DNA of 64,000 nucleotides from Streptomyces liangshanensis (GTDB lineage: Bacteria; Actinomycetota; Actinomycetes; Streptomycetales; Streptomycetaceae): NCBI RefSeq assembly GCF_011694815.1, contig NZ_CP050177.1, positions 3,541,001 through 3,605,000 on the forward strand. Reading direction: 5' to 3'. The translations under genes and the position numbers were made by a program. The notes below the pieces were generated by a model that made no database searches, was not told the origin of the DNA, and saw only the letters and a program-made list of their open reading frames with translations. Positions 43,974-52,919 of this stretch are shown here, one piece after another; the stretch's first letter is position 1; each line of letters starts with the position of its first letter.

Positions 43974-46760
43974 TCACCCCGCGGCCCCCGCCGCGCGCGC
44001 CCCCGCCCCCGTCGGCGGCAGGTCCCAGATCCAGGCGCCGTCGACCCGCTTCCCCGGTTCGCCGAGCAGCTTCTCCACCGTCTCGTACAGCGCCGCGTCG
44101 TTCGGCTGCGGCGCGAGCACCACCACCCCGGCCTTCCAGAACGCGAGGTCGAAGCGCGCCTGCGCCTGCTGCCCCGGCCCGATGGGCGGCACCTGGCCGG
44201 TGTTACGGACCTCACGCAGCCAGTTCGAGGTGAAGCGCGGGGACGCCCCGTAGATGCCTCTCCGGTCCGGGCCCCAGGGCCCGTTGAAGTACCCGCCGGG
44301 CACGGAGAACCCGAGCCCGGACGCCGACTGCCAGTGCAGGGCCTCCGCGTCACCGGGATCCGGCAGCGGTACGGGCACGACGGACTCGCCCGGCGAGACG
44401 TACGACCGGTACGTGCCGTCCGCGATGAACGCCGGGACGTCGGGCCGCTCCCGTACCGGCATCGGCGTCGGGATGATCGGGATCAGCGCCGTCGCCAGCG
44501 CCGCGAGGCCGACGAGCCGGTCGGAACGCCGGGGAAGGACCCCCTCGTCCCCCAGCCGGTCCGCCGCCAGCGCCACCAGCGCGCCCAGCGCCGGGGCGCA
44601 GATCATCGCCACCCTCGACTCGATGACCGACTCGAAGAGCGGCTGGTGCGCGAGGACCCGCCAGGGGCCGGGCAGCACCACGTCCGTGAAGGGGATCCGT
44701 ACCCTCGGCCCCAGCGAGAGCAGCGCGGCGGCCGCCGCCGTGAACGCCAGGGCCCGCACTGCCGCCAGCCGCCACAGCCACACCACCAGACCCCCGGACA
44801 GGGCGATCAACGGCCAGCCGTAGAAGGCGTTCTGCTCGGTACGGTTCATGGCGAGCGGGTCCGCCGCCGCCTCCGTACCGAAGAGCGCGCGTCCGGAGAA
44901 GTGGAGGAAGGACAGCGGGCTGTTGCCGGCGTTGTCGCCGTGCAGGACGCTGTGGTAGCTCTGCGGGCCGAAGAACTGCCAGTACAGCGGGAACGCGAGC
45001 AGCGGCAGGCACACCTGGAGCGCGTACCCGAGCCCCCGCAGCAGGGGGCGGACCGACGCCTTCGCCACGTCGCGGCGCTGGAAGGCGTACGCGAGCGCGA
45101 AGAGCAGCATGCCCATGACGGCGAGCAGGAGGGGTTCCTCGCCGAGGAAGATCTGGTACGTCACGAAGAGGCCGAGCAGCACACCGTCCCGGGCCACCCG
45201 CTTCGGGGCGGCGCCCGCCGCCACCGCGTCACCGGGACCCGCCTCGCCGGGGGCCGCCCCCGCCGCTGCCGCCGCGTCGCACAGTCGCAGCGCCCGGTCG
45301 ATGATCACCGGAATCATGAACAGCACGAGAAAGTTGGGGTGCGCGTTCGCGTGGGACATCATCGGCGGCGCGAACGCGGCCAGCGCCGCGCCGAGCGCGG
45401 CCGCCCAGCGGTTACGCGTCAGCCGGCGGGCGAACAGCCAGTACCAGGCCGTCGCCGTCGCCGCCAGCCCGAAGGTCAGGACGAACGCCCAGGTCACGGT
45501 CGGCCCGAAGAGGAGCGTGACGGGCGTGAGGGGGACGGAGAGGCCGAGCATGACGGTGTTCGCCATGAGGTTCACGCCGTCGGGGAAGTTCTGGAAGGTC
45601 GTGAACAGCGGGTTGTGGAGGTGCCGGACGTTGTCGGCGGTGACCGCGAAGAACCACTCCCACTGGTTCTGGTCCGACCCGGAGTCGGCGAGGTAGGAGT
45701 GGTCGAGGTCGCTCCAGAGGCCCTTGTAGAGGAAGAGCGCGGCGAGGACGAAGAGGACCGTCACCGTCAGGTCCACCGGCCGCAGGCCGGACGTCCCCGG
45801 GCCGGACGTCCCCGGGTTCGGCGCCTCCGAGCCGGACGGCCGGGAACCGGAGGCCCAGCGGGCCCAGCGGGCCGAACGCGACCGGCCCGCCTTGAGCCGT
45901 ACCAGCTCCAGCAGCACCCGGACGTAGTCCAACGGCCGCACCTTGGAGCCCGGTTGGTGCGCCCAGCGCACCGGGACCTCCGTCACCGGCCAGCCCGCGC
46001 GCCGGAAGTACCGCAGTATCTCGACGTCGATGCCCCACCCGTCCAGCCGCGACGCGCCGAACGCGGCGCGCGCCTGGTCGCCGTCGAACAGCTTGAAGCC
46101 GCACTGGGTGTCCTCTATGCCGTCGACCGCGACGGCCTGTATGAGCCGGTTGCCGAGCCGCCCCAGCCACTCCCGCAGCGCCCACTGGCGCACCTCGATC
46201 CGGGCGTCGGGGTGGGCGCGGGAGCCGATCGCGGCGCCGAGGCCGTCGTCCGCGGCCTGCTCGCCGAGCCGCTTGTCGAGCTGGTCCAGCTCCTCGATCG
46301 GGGTCGCGAGGTCCGCGTCGGTGAGCAGGACACGCCGGCCGTACGAGGCGAGGACGCCGAGGCGCAGCGCGTGGCCCTTGCCGTGGTTGCCGGGGCTGCG
46401 GACCAGCCGGACGCGCGGTTCCTCGGCGGCGGCGGCCTCGGCGATCGCGACCGTCCCGTCCGACGAGCCGTCGTCCACCACGATCAGCTCCCACACGCCC
46501 CAGCGGCCCGGGTCGGCGGCGAGGTGGGCGCGGATGGCGTCGAGGGTGGGGCGCAGGCGCGCCTCCTCGTTGTAGGCGGGGACGACGACAGAGAGGGTGA
46601 CGTCGGTGTTGCGCGGCCGGCCGGCCGCGGCGTCCGCGACCCGCGACTCCTCGGCCACACCCGCCCCCGTACGCGTATCCGTATCCGTACGCGTATCCGT
46701 ATCCGTACCGGCGCCCGACTCCCCGGCCCCGCCCGGCTCCCCCGCCTTGTCCGCGCTCAC
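43974..46760 (-). CDS. Fusion of a family 2 glycosyltransferase and a polytopic membrane glycosyltransferase-like domain
   Basis: 928 residues. After a 50-residue acidic Thr/Asp repeat tail, a GT2 domain (LSVVVPAYNEEARL, VDDGSSDGT, TDADLATP, TQCGFKLF) resembles dolichyl-phosphate glucose/mannose synthases. A linker leads into about ten transmembrane helices from residue ~330 to ~760, then an extracytoplasmic tail. The likely role is to make a polyprenyl-phosphate sugar and use or flip it for cell-envelope glycans, with both steps in one chain. The GTG at 46760 overlaps the GntR stop in GTGA, so the two genes are coupled. Function of the membrane half is inferred from layout. Confidence 0.82.
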   Translation of the reverse strand: MSADKAGEPGGAGESGAGTDTDTRTDTDTRTGAGVAEESRVADAAAGRPRNTDVTLSVVVPAYNEEARLRPTLDAIRAHLAADPGRWGVWELIVVDDGSSDGTVAIAEAAAAEEPRVRLVRSPGNHGKGHALRLGVLASYGRRVLLTDADLATPIEELDQLDKRLGEQAADDGLGAAIGSRAHPDARIEVRQWALREWLGRLGNRLIQAVAVDGIEDTQCGFKLFDGDQARAAFGASRLDGWGIDVEILRYFRRAGWPVTEVPVRWAHQPGSKVRPLDYVRVLLELVRLKAGRSRSARWARWASGSRPSGSEAPNPGTSGPGTSGLRPVDLTVTVLFVLAALFLYKGLWSDLDHSYLADSGSDQNQWEWFFAVTADNVRHLHNPLFTTFQNFPDGVNLMANTVMLGLSVPLTPVTLLFGPTVTWAFVLTFGLAATATAWYWLFARRLTRNRWAAALGAALAAFAPPMMSHANAHPNFLVLFMIPVIIDRALRLCDAAAAAGAAPGEAGPGDAVAAGAAPKRVARDGVLLGLFVTYQIFLGEEPLLLAVMGMLLFALAYAFQRRDVAKASVRPLLRGLGYALQVCLPLLAFPLYWQFFGPQSYHSVLHGDNAGNSPLSFLHFSGRALFGTEAAADPLAMNRTEQNAFYGWPLIALSGGLVVWLWRLAAVRALAFTAAAAALLSLGPRVRIPFTDVVLPGPWRVLAHQPLFESVIESRVAMICAPALGALVALAADRLGDEGVLPRRSDRLVGLAALATALIPIIPTPMPVRERPDVPAFIADGTYRSYVSPGESVVPVPLPDPGDAEALHWQSASGLGFSVPGGYFNGPWGPDRRGIYGASPRFTSNWLREVRNTGQVPPIGPGQQAQARFDLAFWKAGVVVLAPQPNDAALYETVEKLLGEPGKRVDGAWIWDLPPTGAGARAAGAAG

Positions 46761-47440
46761 CTGTGTGTACTTTCCAGTCGGTCCGCCCACTTGCGGGCGT
46801 GCTCGTCGTACTCCCCGATCACCGCCCGGACCGCCCCGGCGTCCCCCAGGGTGATCGCGTCGACCAGCGGTTCGTGCCCGCTCCACAGCCACTTCTCGCC
46901 CTCGGCGTCCGCCCGCAGGAACGGGACGGAGAACACCCACGCCTGCACCCGCATCCGGTGCAGGAACTCGCACACGTACCGGTTGGCGATCAGCGCGCCC
47001 AACTCCCGCCAGAAGCGCAGGTCGTACCCGATGAGAATGTCCAGGTCCCCGGCGCGCGCCGCCCGCGCGGCCTCCTCGGCCCTGCGCCGTACCGACACCA
47101 GCGACTCGCCGTGCGCCCTGGCCGCGAGGCCCGCGCCGTCGAGCCTGCGGACCACCCCGTCCACGACCAGCGAGCGCGCCTCGACCATGCCCCGGAAGTC
47201 CTCGACGGTGAACTCGTGGACGTGGAAGCCGCGATGCTGGTCGGAGTCGAGCAGACCCTGCGCGGAGAGGTCGACGAGCGCCTCGCGCACGGGCGTCGCG
47301 GAGACCCCGTACTGGTCGGCGATGTGCTTGACCGTGAATTCCTGGCCCGGCAGCAGACGCCCGGCGAGCACTTCGTCACGCAGCGCGTCCGCGATCTGCT
47401 GCCGCAAGGTGCTGCGGGTCACAGCTCCGCTGGCAGGCAT
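46757..47440 (-). CDS. GntR-family (FCD domain) transcriptional regulator
   Basis: 227 residues. An N-terminal winged helix (LRDEVLAGRLLPGQEFTVKHIADQYGVSATPVREALVDLSAQGLL) is followed by a helical FCD effector domain (about 85-220). That domain has Asp/His residues of the usual metal or ligand pocket (YDLRFWRELG; HEPLVDAI). Such proteins repress nearby genes until a small acid binds. The ATG at 47440 has GAGGGGA about 10 nt upstream. It overlaps the downstream glycosyltransferase gene by 4 nt and so may control it. Confidence 0.9.
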   Translation of the reverse strand: MPASGAVTRSTLRQQIADALRDEVLAGRLLPGQEFTVKHIADQYGVSATPVREALVDLSAQGLLDSDQHRGFHVHEFTVEDFRGMVEARSLVVDGVVRRLDGAGLAARAHGESLVSVRRRAEEAARAARAGDLDILIGYDLRFWRELGALIANRYVCEFLHRMRVQAWVFSVPFLRADAEGEKWLWSGHEPLVDAITLGDAGAVRAVIGEYDEHARKWADRLESTHR

Positions 47441-47518
47441 GGTGGTACGTCCCCTCGTCCGGCTCCCGACACCCTAAGCCAGCGCGCGAGGGGCGATGTC
47501 ACGCCCGGGCCCCCGCCC

Positions 47519-48643
47519 TCACCCCTTGGGCGCCGCGCCCGCCGCTTCCGGTGGGGTCCTGCGTACGGCCAGGACCGCGATGTCGTCGTCCAGTCCCCCC
47601 GCGCTGTGCTGGAGGAGCGCCCGGTGCAGCTGGTCGAGCAGGGGCCGCGGCGGTACGGACGTCCGCTCCCCCGCCCACGCGGCGAGCGGGAAGAACGCGC
47701 CGTCGCCGTCCCGCGTCTCGGTGACGCCGTCGGTGTAGAGGAGGAGTTGGTCGCCGGGCACGAACGGCACCTCCTCCGCGTGGTACGCCCCGCCCAGCAG
47801 CGTCGCGAGGTTGATGGGCGGGGACGACGTGCGCGGGGTGAGGGAGCGGATGCGGCCGTCGTGCGTCAGGAGGACCGGCGGGTGCCCGCAGCTCAGGATC
47901 CGGGCGTGCGAGCCGTGCGTGGGGATCTCGGCGAGGACGGCGGTGGCGAACAGCTCGGAGGCGTCGGGGCCCGGGCCGGCCGCCTCGTAACGGCCGACGG
48001 TGGTGTCCAGGCGCCGCGCGAGCACCCCGAGGTCCGGCGCGTCGTACGCCGCCTCCCGGAACGAGCCCAGCACGGCCGAGGCCACCCCGACCGCGTCCAG
48101 CCCCTTGCCGCGTACGTCGCCGATGATCAGCCGGAGCCCGTGGGCGGTGTCGGCGACCGCGTAGAAGTCGCCGCCGACCCGGGCCTGGGGGGCGGCGGCC
48201 ACGTACAGCGTCTCGATCCTCACGCACCCGATGCGGGCGGGCACGGGCCGCAGCAGGACCCGCTGGGTGGTGTCGGCGACGGCCCTGACCTCGGCGAGCG
48301 TGTCCTCCCGCTGGAGGCGCAGATGGCTGGCGTAGGCGGCGGCCAGCGTGACCGCGCCGATGGCACCGGCGGTGTAGAGGGTCGAGTCGTGGTCGGCGAA
48401 CATCGAGTACGCGATGACACCCAGCGCGCAGATCACGCCGAGCCCGAGGGTGGCCGCCACGGACCACAGCGACGCGGCCAGGGCGGGCGCGGCGGGCAGG
48501 AGGCGGGTGAAGGGGACCTCGGGGGGCGTGAAGATCGCCAGGAGGGCGATCACGGCGGTCAGGACCGCGGGCGTCCAGAGCATGGGATCCCGCCGCCCGT
48601 GGACAGGTCGGCGGGACGGGAACAACCGACCGAGTCCGCTCAC
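47519..48643 (-). CDS. SpoIIE-type PP2C phosphatase with N-terminal membrane segment
   Basis: 374 residues from a GTG at 48643. Three or four hydrophobic helices (about 20-100) anchor the protein. A PPM/SpoIIE domain follows, with metal-binding Asp residues in VGGDFYAV, IGDVRGKG and DGVTETRD and a C-terminal DDDIAVLAV. Such phosphatases act on anti-anti-sigma proteins in partner-switching stress pathways; no such partner lies next door. TATGGT 7 nt before this GTG suggests a leaderless start. In-frame ATGs at 48655 and 48670 are alternatives. Confidence 0.85.
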   Translation of the reverse strand: MSGLGRLFPSRRPVHGRRDPMLWTPAVLTAVIALLAIFTPPEVPFTRLLPAAPALAASLWSVAATLGLGVICALGVIAYSMFADHDSTLYTAGAIGAVTLAAAYASHLRLQREDTLAEVRAVADTTQRVLLRPVPARIGCVRIETLYVAAAPQARVGGDFYAVADTAHGLRLIIGDVRGKGLDAVGVASAVLGSFREAAYDAPDLGVLARRLDTTVGRYEAAGPGPDASELFATAVLAEIPTHGSHARILSCGHPPVLLTHDGRIRSLTPRTSSPPINLATLLGGAYHAEEVPFVPGDQLLLYTDGVTETRDGDGAFFPLAAWAGERTSVPPRPLLDQLHRALLQHSAGGLDDDIAVLAVRRTPPEAAGAAPKG

Positions 48644-48723
48644 ACAACGCACCATACCTACATGTTCCACCCACCTGACGCTCCCTCAGCGCGGCTTGCC
48701 GCCTGCCGCCTCCCGCCTGCTGT

Positions 48724-50154
48724 CTACCGCTCGCCGCCCGCCGCCCGCCGCTGGACCGTGTACTCGTCCGCGACCCCCAGCGCCACGTCCAGGGCGGCCA
48801 GGCCCTCCTTCGCCTCCGCCTCCGTGACGTTGCAGGCGGGGACGGCGTGGGTGCGGTTCATGTTCACGAAGGGCCACAGGCCGTTCCGCTTGCAGGCGGC
48901 GGCGAACGCGGCCATGGGGGCGTTCGCCTCACCCGTCGCGTTGTACGGGACGAGCGGCTCGCGCGTCTCCCTGTCCCGTACGAGATCCAGCGCCCAGAAC
49001 ACCCCCGTCCCCCGCACCTCCCCCACCGACGGGTGCCGCTCCGCCAGGTCGCGCAGGCCCGGGCCGAGGACGGTCGCGCCGATGTGCGCGGCGTGCTCGA
49101 CGACCTTCTCGTCTTCCATCACCCGGAGCGTGGCGACGGCCGCCGCGCAGGCCAGCGGGTGGCCGGAGTACGTGAGACCGCCGGGGTACGGGCGGGTCGC
49201 GAAGGTCTCCGCGATCGCCGCCGAGATCGCGACCCCGCCGAGCGGTACGTAACCGGAGTTGACGCCCTTCGCGAAGGTCAGCAGGTCGGGTACGACGTCG
49301 AAGTGGTCGGCCGCGAACCACTCCCCCGTACGCCCGAATCCCGCCATCACCTCGTCCAGTACGAAGACGATCCCGTGCCGGTCGCAGATCTCGCGCACCC
49401 CCGCGAGGTAGCCGGGCGGCGGCATCATGATCCCGGCCGTGCCGGGGACGGTCTCCAGGATGACCGCCGCGACGGTCTCGGGCCCCTCGAAGGCGATGGT
49501 CGCCTCCAGGTGCTCCAGCGCGCGTGCGCACTCCTCGGCCTCCGTCGAGGCGTAGAACGGGGAGCGGTAGAGGAACGGCGTCCAGAAGTGCACGACCCCG
49601 GCGGTGCCGCTGTCCGACGCCCAGCGGCGAGGGTCGCCGGTCACGTTGATCGCGGTGGTCGTCCCGCCGTGGTACGAGCGGTACGCCGACAGCACCTTCG
49701 GGCGGCCGGTGTGCAGCCGGGCCATCCGGAGGGCGTGCTCGACGGCGTCGGCGCCCCCGTTGGTGAAGAAGATCTTGTCGAGGTCGCCCGGGGTGCGGGC
49801 GGCGATGAGGCGCGCCGCCTCGGACCGTACGTCGAGCGCGAAAGCGGGCGCGAAGGTCGTGAGCCGGGCCGCCTGTTCCTGGATCGCCGCGACGACGGTG
49901 GGGTGCTGGTAGCCGATGTTGGTGAAGACGAGGCCGCTGGTGAAGTCGAGGTAGCGGTTGCCTTCGTAGTCCCAGAAGTACGCGCCCTCGGCGCCGGCGA
50001 CGGCGAGCGGGTCGATCAGCTCCTGGGCGGACCAGGAGTGGAACACGTGCGCACGGTCGGCGGCCTTCACGGCCGCACCGGCCCGGGGGTCGGCGAGCGG
50101 GGCGGCGGACGCGGGGGCGTGCGAGGGCGCGTGCGACGGGACAGGAGGGGTCAT
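48724..50154 (-). CDS. Class III pyridoxal-phosphate aminotransferase
   Basis: 476 residues. The fold-type I class III pattern is clear: a WDYEGNRYLDFTSGLVFTNIGY N-terminal segment, FFTNGGADAVEHALRMAR, the Asp of IVFVLDEVMAGFGRTG, and the PLP-binding Lys in TFAKGVNSGY. Family members transaminate omega-amino groups (GABA, beta-alanine, taurine, polyamine derivatives) or alpha-amino acids. The substrate cannot be chosen here. The ATG at 50154 has no ribosome binding site but TACCCT 7 nt upstream, so the message is probably leaderless. A 500-bp minisatellite region separates it from the GlxA-type regulator. Confidence 0.88.
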   Translation of the reverse strand: MTPPVPSHAPSHAPASAAPLADPRAGAAVKAADRAHVFHSWSAQELIDPLAVAGAEGAYFWDYEGNRYLDFTSGLVFTNIGYQHPTVVAAIQEQAARLTTFAPAFALDVRSEAARLIAARTPGDLDKIFFTNGGADAVEHALRMARLHTGRPKVLSAYRSYHGGTTTAINVTGDPRRWASDSGTAGVVHFWTPFLYRSPFYASTEAEECARALEHLEATIAFEGPETVAAVILETVPGTAGIMMPPPGYLAGVREICDRHGIVFVLDEVMAGFGRTGEWFAADHFDVVPDLLTFAKGVNSGYVPLGGVAISAAIAETFATRPYPGGLTYSGHPLACAAAVATLRVMEDEKVVEHAAHIGATVLGPGLRDLAERHPSVGEVRGTGVFWALDLVRDRETREPLVPYNATGEANAPMAAFAAACKRNGLWPFVNMNRTHAVPACNVTEAEAKEGLAALDVALGVADEYTVQRRAAGGER

Positions 50155-50161
50155 GGGGCCC

Positions 50162-50167
50162 AGGGTA
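50162..50167 (-). promoter_or_regulatory. -10 box of a leaderless aminotransferase mRNA
   Basis: TACCCT on the - strand ends 7 nt before the ATG at 50154; no ribosome binding site is present. Confidence 0.55.
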
Positions 50168-50332
50168 GGGAGACGCGGGTGGCGGGCGTCATCGCCATCT
50201 TGTATGGCGTCGGCCACTTTGCTGGGCAAGGTGTCGAACGGGGTGCAGGGGGCTCGCGCCGGCGGGCCGGTGCAGGGGGGCTGGTGCCGGTGGGCCGGTG
50301 CAGGGGCCCGGGTGGCCGCCCGGGGCCGGGGT

Positions 50333-50690
50333 GCCGGGGTTCCCGCCCGGGACCGCGGTGCGGGTGCGGGAGTGCCGGGGTTCCCGCCCGGGACCGCGGT
50401 GCGGGTGCGGGGGTGCCGGGGTTCTCGCCCGGGACCGCAGTGCGGGTGCGGGGGTGCCGGGGTGCCTGTGCCGGGGTGCCCGCCCAGGACCAGAGTGCCA
50501 GGGCCGGGATGTGCGGATGCCGGGGTTCCCGCCCGGGACCGCGGTGCGAGTGCGGGAGTGCCGGAGTGCCTGTGCCGGGGTGCCCGCCCAGGACCAGAGT
50601 GCCGGGGCCGGGATGTGCGGATGCCGGGGTTCCCGCCTGGGACCAGGATGCCAGTGCCGGGGGCCCGCCCGGGGCCGAGGTGCCGAGGCG
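50333..50690. repeat. Minisatellite with 41-bp and 63-bp units
   Basis: Unit starts at 50333, 50374, 50415, 50456, 50519, 50560 and 50623 give spacings of 41, 41, 41, 63, 41 and 63 bp. The 41-bp unit starts GCCGGGGTTCCCGCCCGGGA. The last two 41+63 pairs form a 104-bp higher-order repeat. Neither 41 nor 104 is a multiple of three, so the long open frames here are artefacts of GC richness. Degenerate related sequence extends left to about 50230. Confidence 0.9.
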
Positions 50691-50727
50691 GGGACGGGTA
50701 TGCCCGCCCGGCACGGGGAGGTCGGCG

Positions 50728-51819
50728 TCAGCGGCTGCGCGCGCCTCCTCCCGCCTTCGCCCCCGCTGCCGCCCGGGTCCCCTCAGCCCCAGCCCTCGTC
50801 CCAGCCCGCGCCCCCGCGCCCTCCCCCGTCGTACGGAACCGCGCCCGGTACGTCGACGGGGTCACCCCCAGGTGTCGCAGGAACACCCGTCGCAGCGACT
50901 CGTCACTCCCCAGCCCGCTCCGCCGCGCCGCCCCCGTCACCGTCTCCCCCGCCTCCAGCAGCGCCTGCGCCGCCTCCAGCCGTACGGACTCGACGTACGC
51001 GGCCGGCGTGCTGCCGACCTGCTCGTTGAACAGTCGCGTCAGGTGCCGGGCGCTCAGCCCCCCGCGCCGCGCGAGCGCCGGGAGCGAGTGGTCGGCGGCC
51101 GGGTCGCCGGCCATCTCGTCCAGCAGCCCGCGCAGCACGTCGTGCCGGGGGCTCGGCGTGCGCGCCGCGACCGAGAACTGCGACTGCCCGCCCGGCCGCC
51201 GCAGGAACACCACGAGGTCCCGCGCCACCTCGCGCGCCAGACCGGCGCCCTCGTCGTCCTCGACCAGCGCGAGCGCCAGGTCGATGCCCGCGGTGACGCC
51301 CGCCGACGTGTACATGTGCCCGTCCCGTACGAAGATCGCGTCCGGGTCGACGGTGACCGCCGGGTGGCGGCGGGCCAGGACCGCCGCGTGCCGCCAGTGC
51401 GTGGTCGCGCGCCGGCCGTCCAGCAGCCCGGCCGCGGCCAGCGCGAACGCGCCCGTACAGACGGACGCGACCCGCGCGCACCGCCCGGCGAGGAGCGTGA
51501 CCGCGTCGAGAAGCCCGTCCGGCGGCGGGTGGTGCGGCAGGTCCTCCGAGCCCGGGACGATCACCGTGTGGACCTCGCCGACCTCGGACACGGCCGCGTC
51601 GGCGTGCAGCCGGGTCCCGGTGGAGGTGATGACGGGCGCGCCGTCCGCCGAACAGACGGTCAGCGCGTACGCACCACCGAGCCCGGCCGCCGTGGCGAAG
51701 ACCTCCAGGGGCGCGGCGACATCCATCAGCCGAACGCCGTCGTAGACGAACACGACGACGTCCCGGGGCTCGCCACGCCGCTTTCGCGTCTTCCGTACCC
51801 GCTGCTGCCTGCCATCCAT
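50728..51819 (-). CDS. GlxA-family AraC-type transcriptional regulator
   Basis: 363 residues. An N-terminal DJ-1/PfpI-like domain (VVVFVYDGVRLMDVAAPLEVF ... VASVCTGAFALAAAGLL, with the Cys in the nucleophile-elbow position) precedes an AraC double helix-turn-helix (LARRGGLSARHLTRLFNEQVG; RRSGLGSDESLRRVFLRHLGVTPSTYRARF). An Ala/Arg/Gly tail ends the protein. It is divergent from the HD-domain gene, its likeliest target. TACCGT 6 nt before the ATG at 51819 marks a leaderless start; GGAGG is only one base from the ATG. Confidence 0.9.
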   Translation of the reverse strand: MDGRQQRVRKTRKRRGEPRDVVVFVYDGVRLMDVAAPLEVFATAAGLGGAYALTVCSADGAPVITSTGTRLHADAAVSEVGEVHTVIVPGSEDLPHHPPPDGLLDAVTLLAGRCARVASVCTGAFALAAAGLLDGRRATTHWRHAAVLARRHPAVTVDPDAIFVRDGHMYTSAGVTAGIDLALALVEDDEGAGLAREVARDLVVFLRRPGGQSQFSVAARTPSPRHDVLRGLLDEMAGDPAADHSLPALARRGGLSARHLTRLFNEQVGSTPAAYVESVRLEAAQALLEAGETVTGAARRSGLGSDESLRRVFLRHLGVTPSTYRARFRTTGEGAGARAGTRAGAEGTRAAAGAKAGGGARSR

Positions 51820-51825
51820 CCCTCC

Positions 51826-51831
51826 ACGGTA
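51826..51831 (-). promoter_or_regulatory. -10 box of a leaderless GlxA-type regulator mRNA
   Basis: TACCGT with GGAGGG as the 6-nt spacer before ATG. The 12 bases are identical to those ahead of the SURF1 gene. Confidence 0.6.
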
Positions 51832-51994
51832 GCCCGGACCCATGTCCGAATGTGTGGGATGTACGTCTCCGTAGACATGGCGGACCACCCGAGCCCGAGC
51901 GGAGAGTAGGGAGAACAGAAGGCAGCCGCACCCCCCGCCGCGCCACCCCCGGCCGCACCCCCCGGCCGCACCCCCACAGGAAAGGCTCCCCGCC

Positions 51995-52633
51995 ATGCCC
52001 GAGATCGTCGCCGGTATCGAGATCCCCGACAGCACGCTCGCCAGGGAGGCCACGGAGCTGGTCAGGGACACCGCGAGCCCGCTGCTGTACGACCACTCCC
52101 GCCGCGTCTTCCTGTTCGGCTCGCTCCAGGGGCGGCGGCGCGGACTCCCGTACGACCCCGAGCTGCTCTACGTCGGCGCGATGTTCCACGACCTCGGGCT
52201 GACCGAGGGCTACCGGACCTCGCAGCAGCGGTTCGAGATCGACGGCGCCGACGCGGCCCGCGACTTCCTGCTGCGCCACGGCCTCTCGCGGGACAGCGCG
52301 CGCATCGCGTGGACCGCGATCGCGCTGCACACGACACCCGAGATCCCGGCCCACATGGAGCCGGAGGTGGCGCTGGTGACGGCGGGGGTGGAGTTCGACG
52401 TCCTCGGGATGGGGCTGGACGTCGTCCCCGAGGAGGTCAGGGCCGAGGTGGTGGCGGCGCACCCGAGGCCGGACTTCAAGCGGCGGATCCTCCAGGCGTT
52501 CACGGAGGGCATCGAACACCGCCCGCAGACGGCCTTCGGGAACGTGAAGGCGGACGTGCTGGCGCACTTCTCGCCGGGCTTCGTCCGTACGGACTTCGTC
52601 GAGGTGATCGAGAACTCGGCGTGGCCGGAGTGA
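51995..52633 (+). CDS. HD-domain hydrolase, cyanamide hydratase-like
   Basis: 212 residues. The HD motif is spread over YDHSRRVFLFG (His), FHDLGLT (His-Asp) and IALHTTPEIPAHM, followed by a terminal Asp, the order seen in metal-dependent HD hydrolases of the cyanamide hydratase/YfbR type. AGGAAAGG lies about 10 nt before the ATG. Divergent arrangement with a GlxA-type regulator suggests induction by a small nitrogen compound such as a nitrile or cyanamide; that is inference from the family. A 16-bp hairpin ends the unit. Confidence 0.8.
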   Translation: MPEIVAGIEIPDSTLAREATELVRDTASPLLYDHSRRVFLFGSLQGRRRGLPYDPELLYVGAMFHDLGLTEGYRTSQQRFEIDGADAARDFLLRHGLSRDSARIAWTAIALHTTPEIPAHMEPEVALVTAGVEFDVLGMGLDVVPEEVRAEVVAAHPRPDFKRRILQAFTEGIEHRPQTAFGNVKADVLAHFSPGFVRTDFVEVIENSAWPE

Positions 52634-52704
52634 GACGAGCCGAGGTCGGCTCCGCCGGCCGACCGGACGCCCCCCTCGCCTAGCCCCCCGACCCCCCGAC
52701 CCGG

Positions 52705-52742
52705 CGCGCCCGGCGCCCTCCGCCCCGAGGGCGCCGGGCGCG
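52705..52742. terminator. Hairpin terminator after the HD-domain gene
   Basis: CGCGCCCGGCGCCCTC (52705-52720) and its exact complement (52727-52742) form a 16-bp stem with a 6-nt loop. Confidence 0.85.
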
Positions 52743-52919
52743 TCGTACTCACTCCATGCGCCCGGGGCGGAGATCTGTCCGAAAAGCACGAGGAACTACC
52801 TTCGGATAGTCGACGGTTCCGGCCGCTTCATGCGAGATGATCCAGGGCGTGACAGTGGCGTGGCCCGCGATGGATCGGGAGCGCCGGGTGCGTCAGGTTC
52901 GGGGAGGGGCCGCGCGGCC

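Noticed and set aside
50230..50727. CRISPR-like array
   Set aside because: Units are adjacent without unique spacers and there are no cas genes; it is a minisatellite.
48847..51909. A 1020-codon + strand open frame across the aminotransferase and the minisatellite
   Set aside because: Antisense to two clear genes, and its middle part is made of 41-bp repeats that shift frame with every unit.
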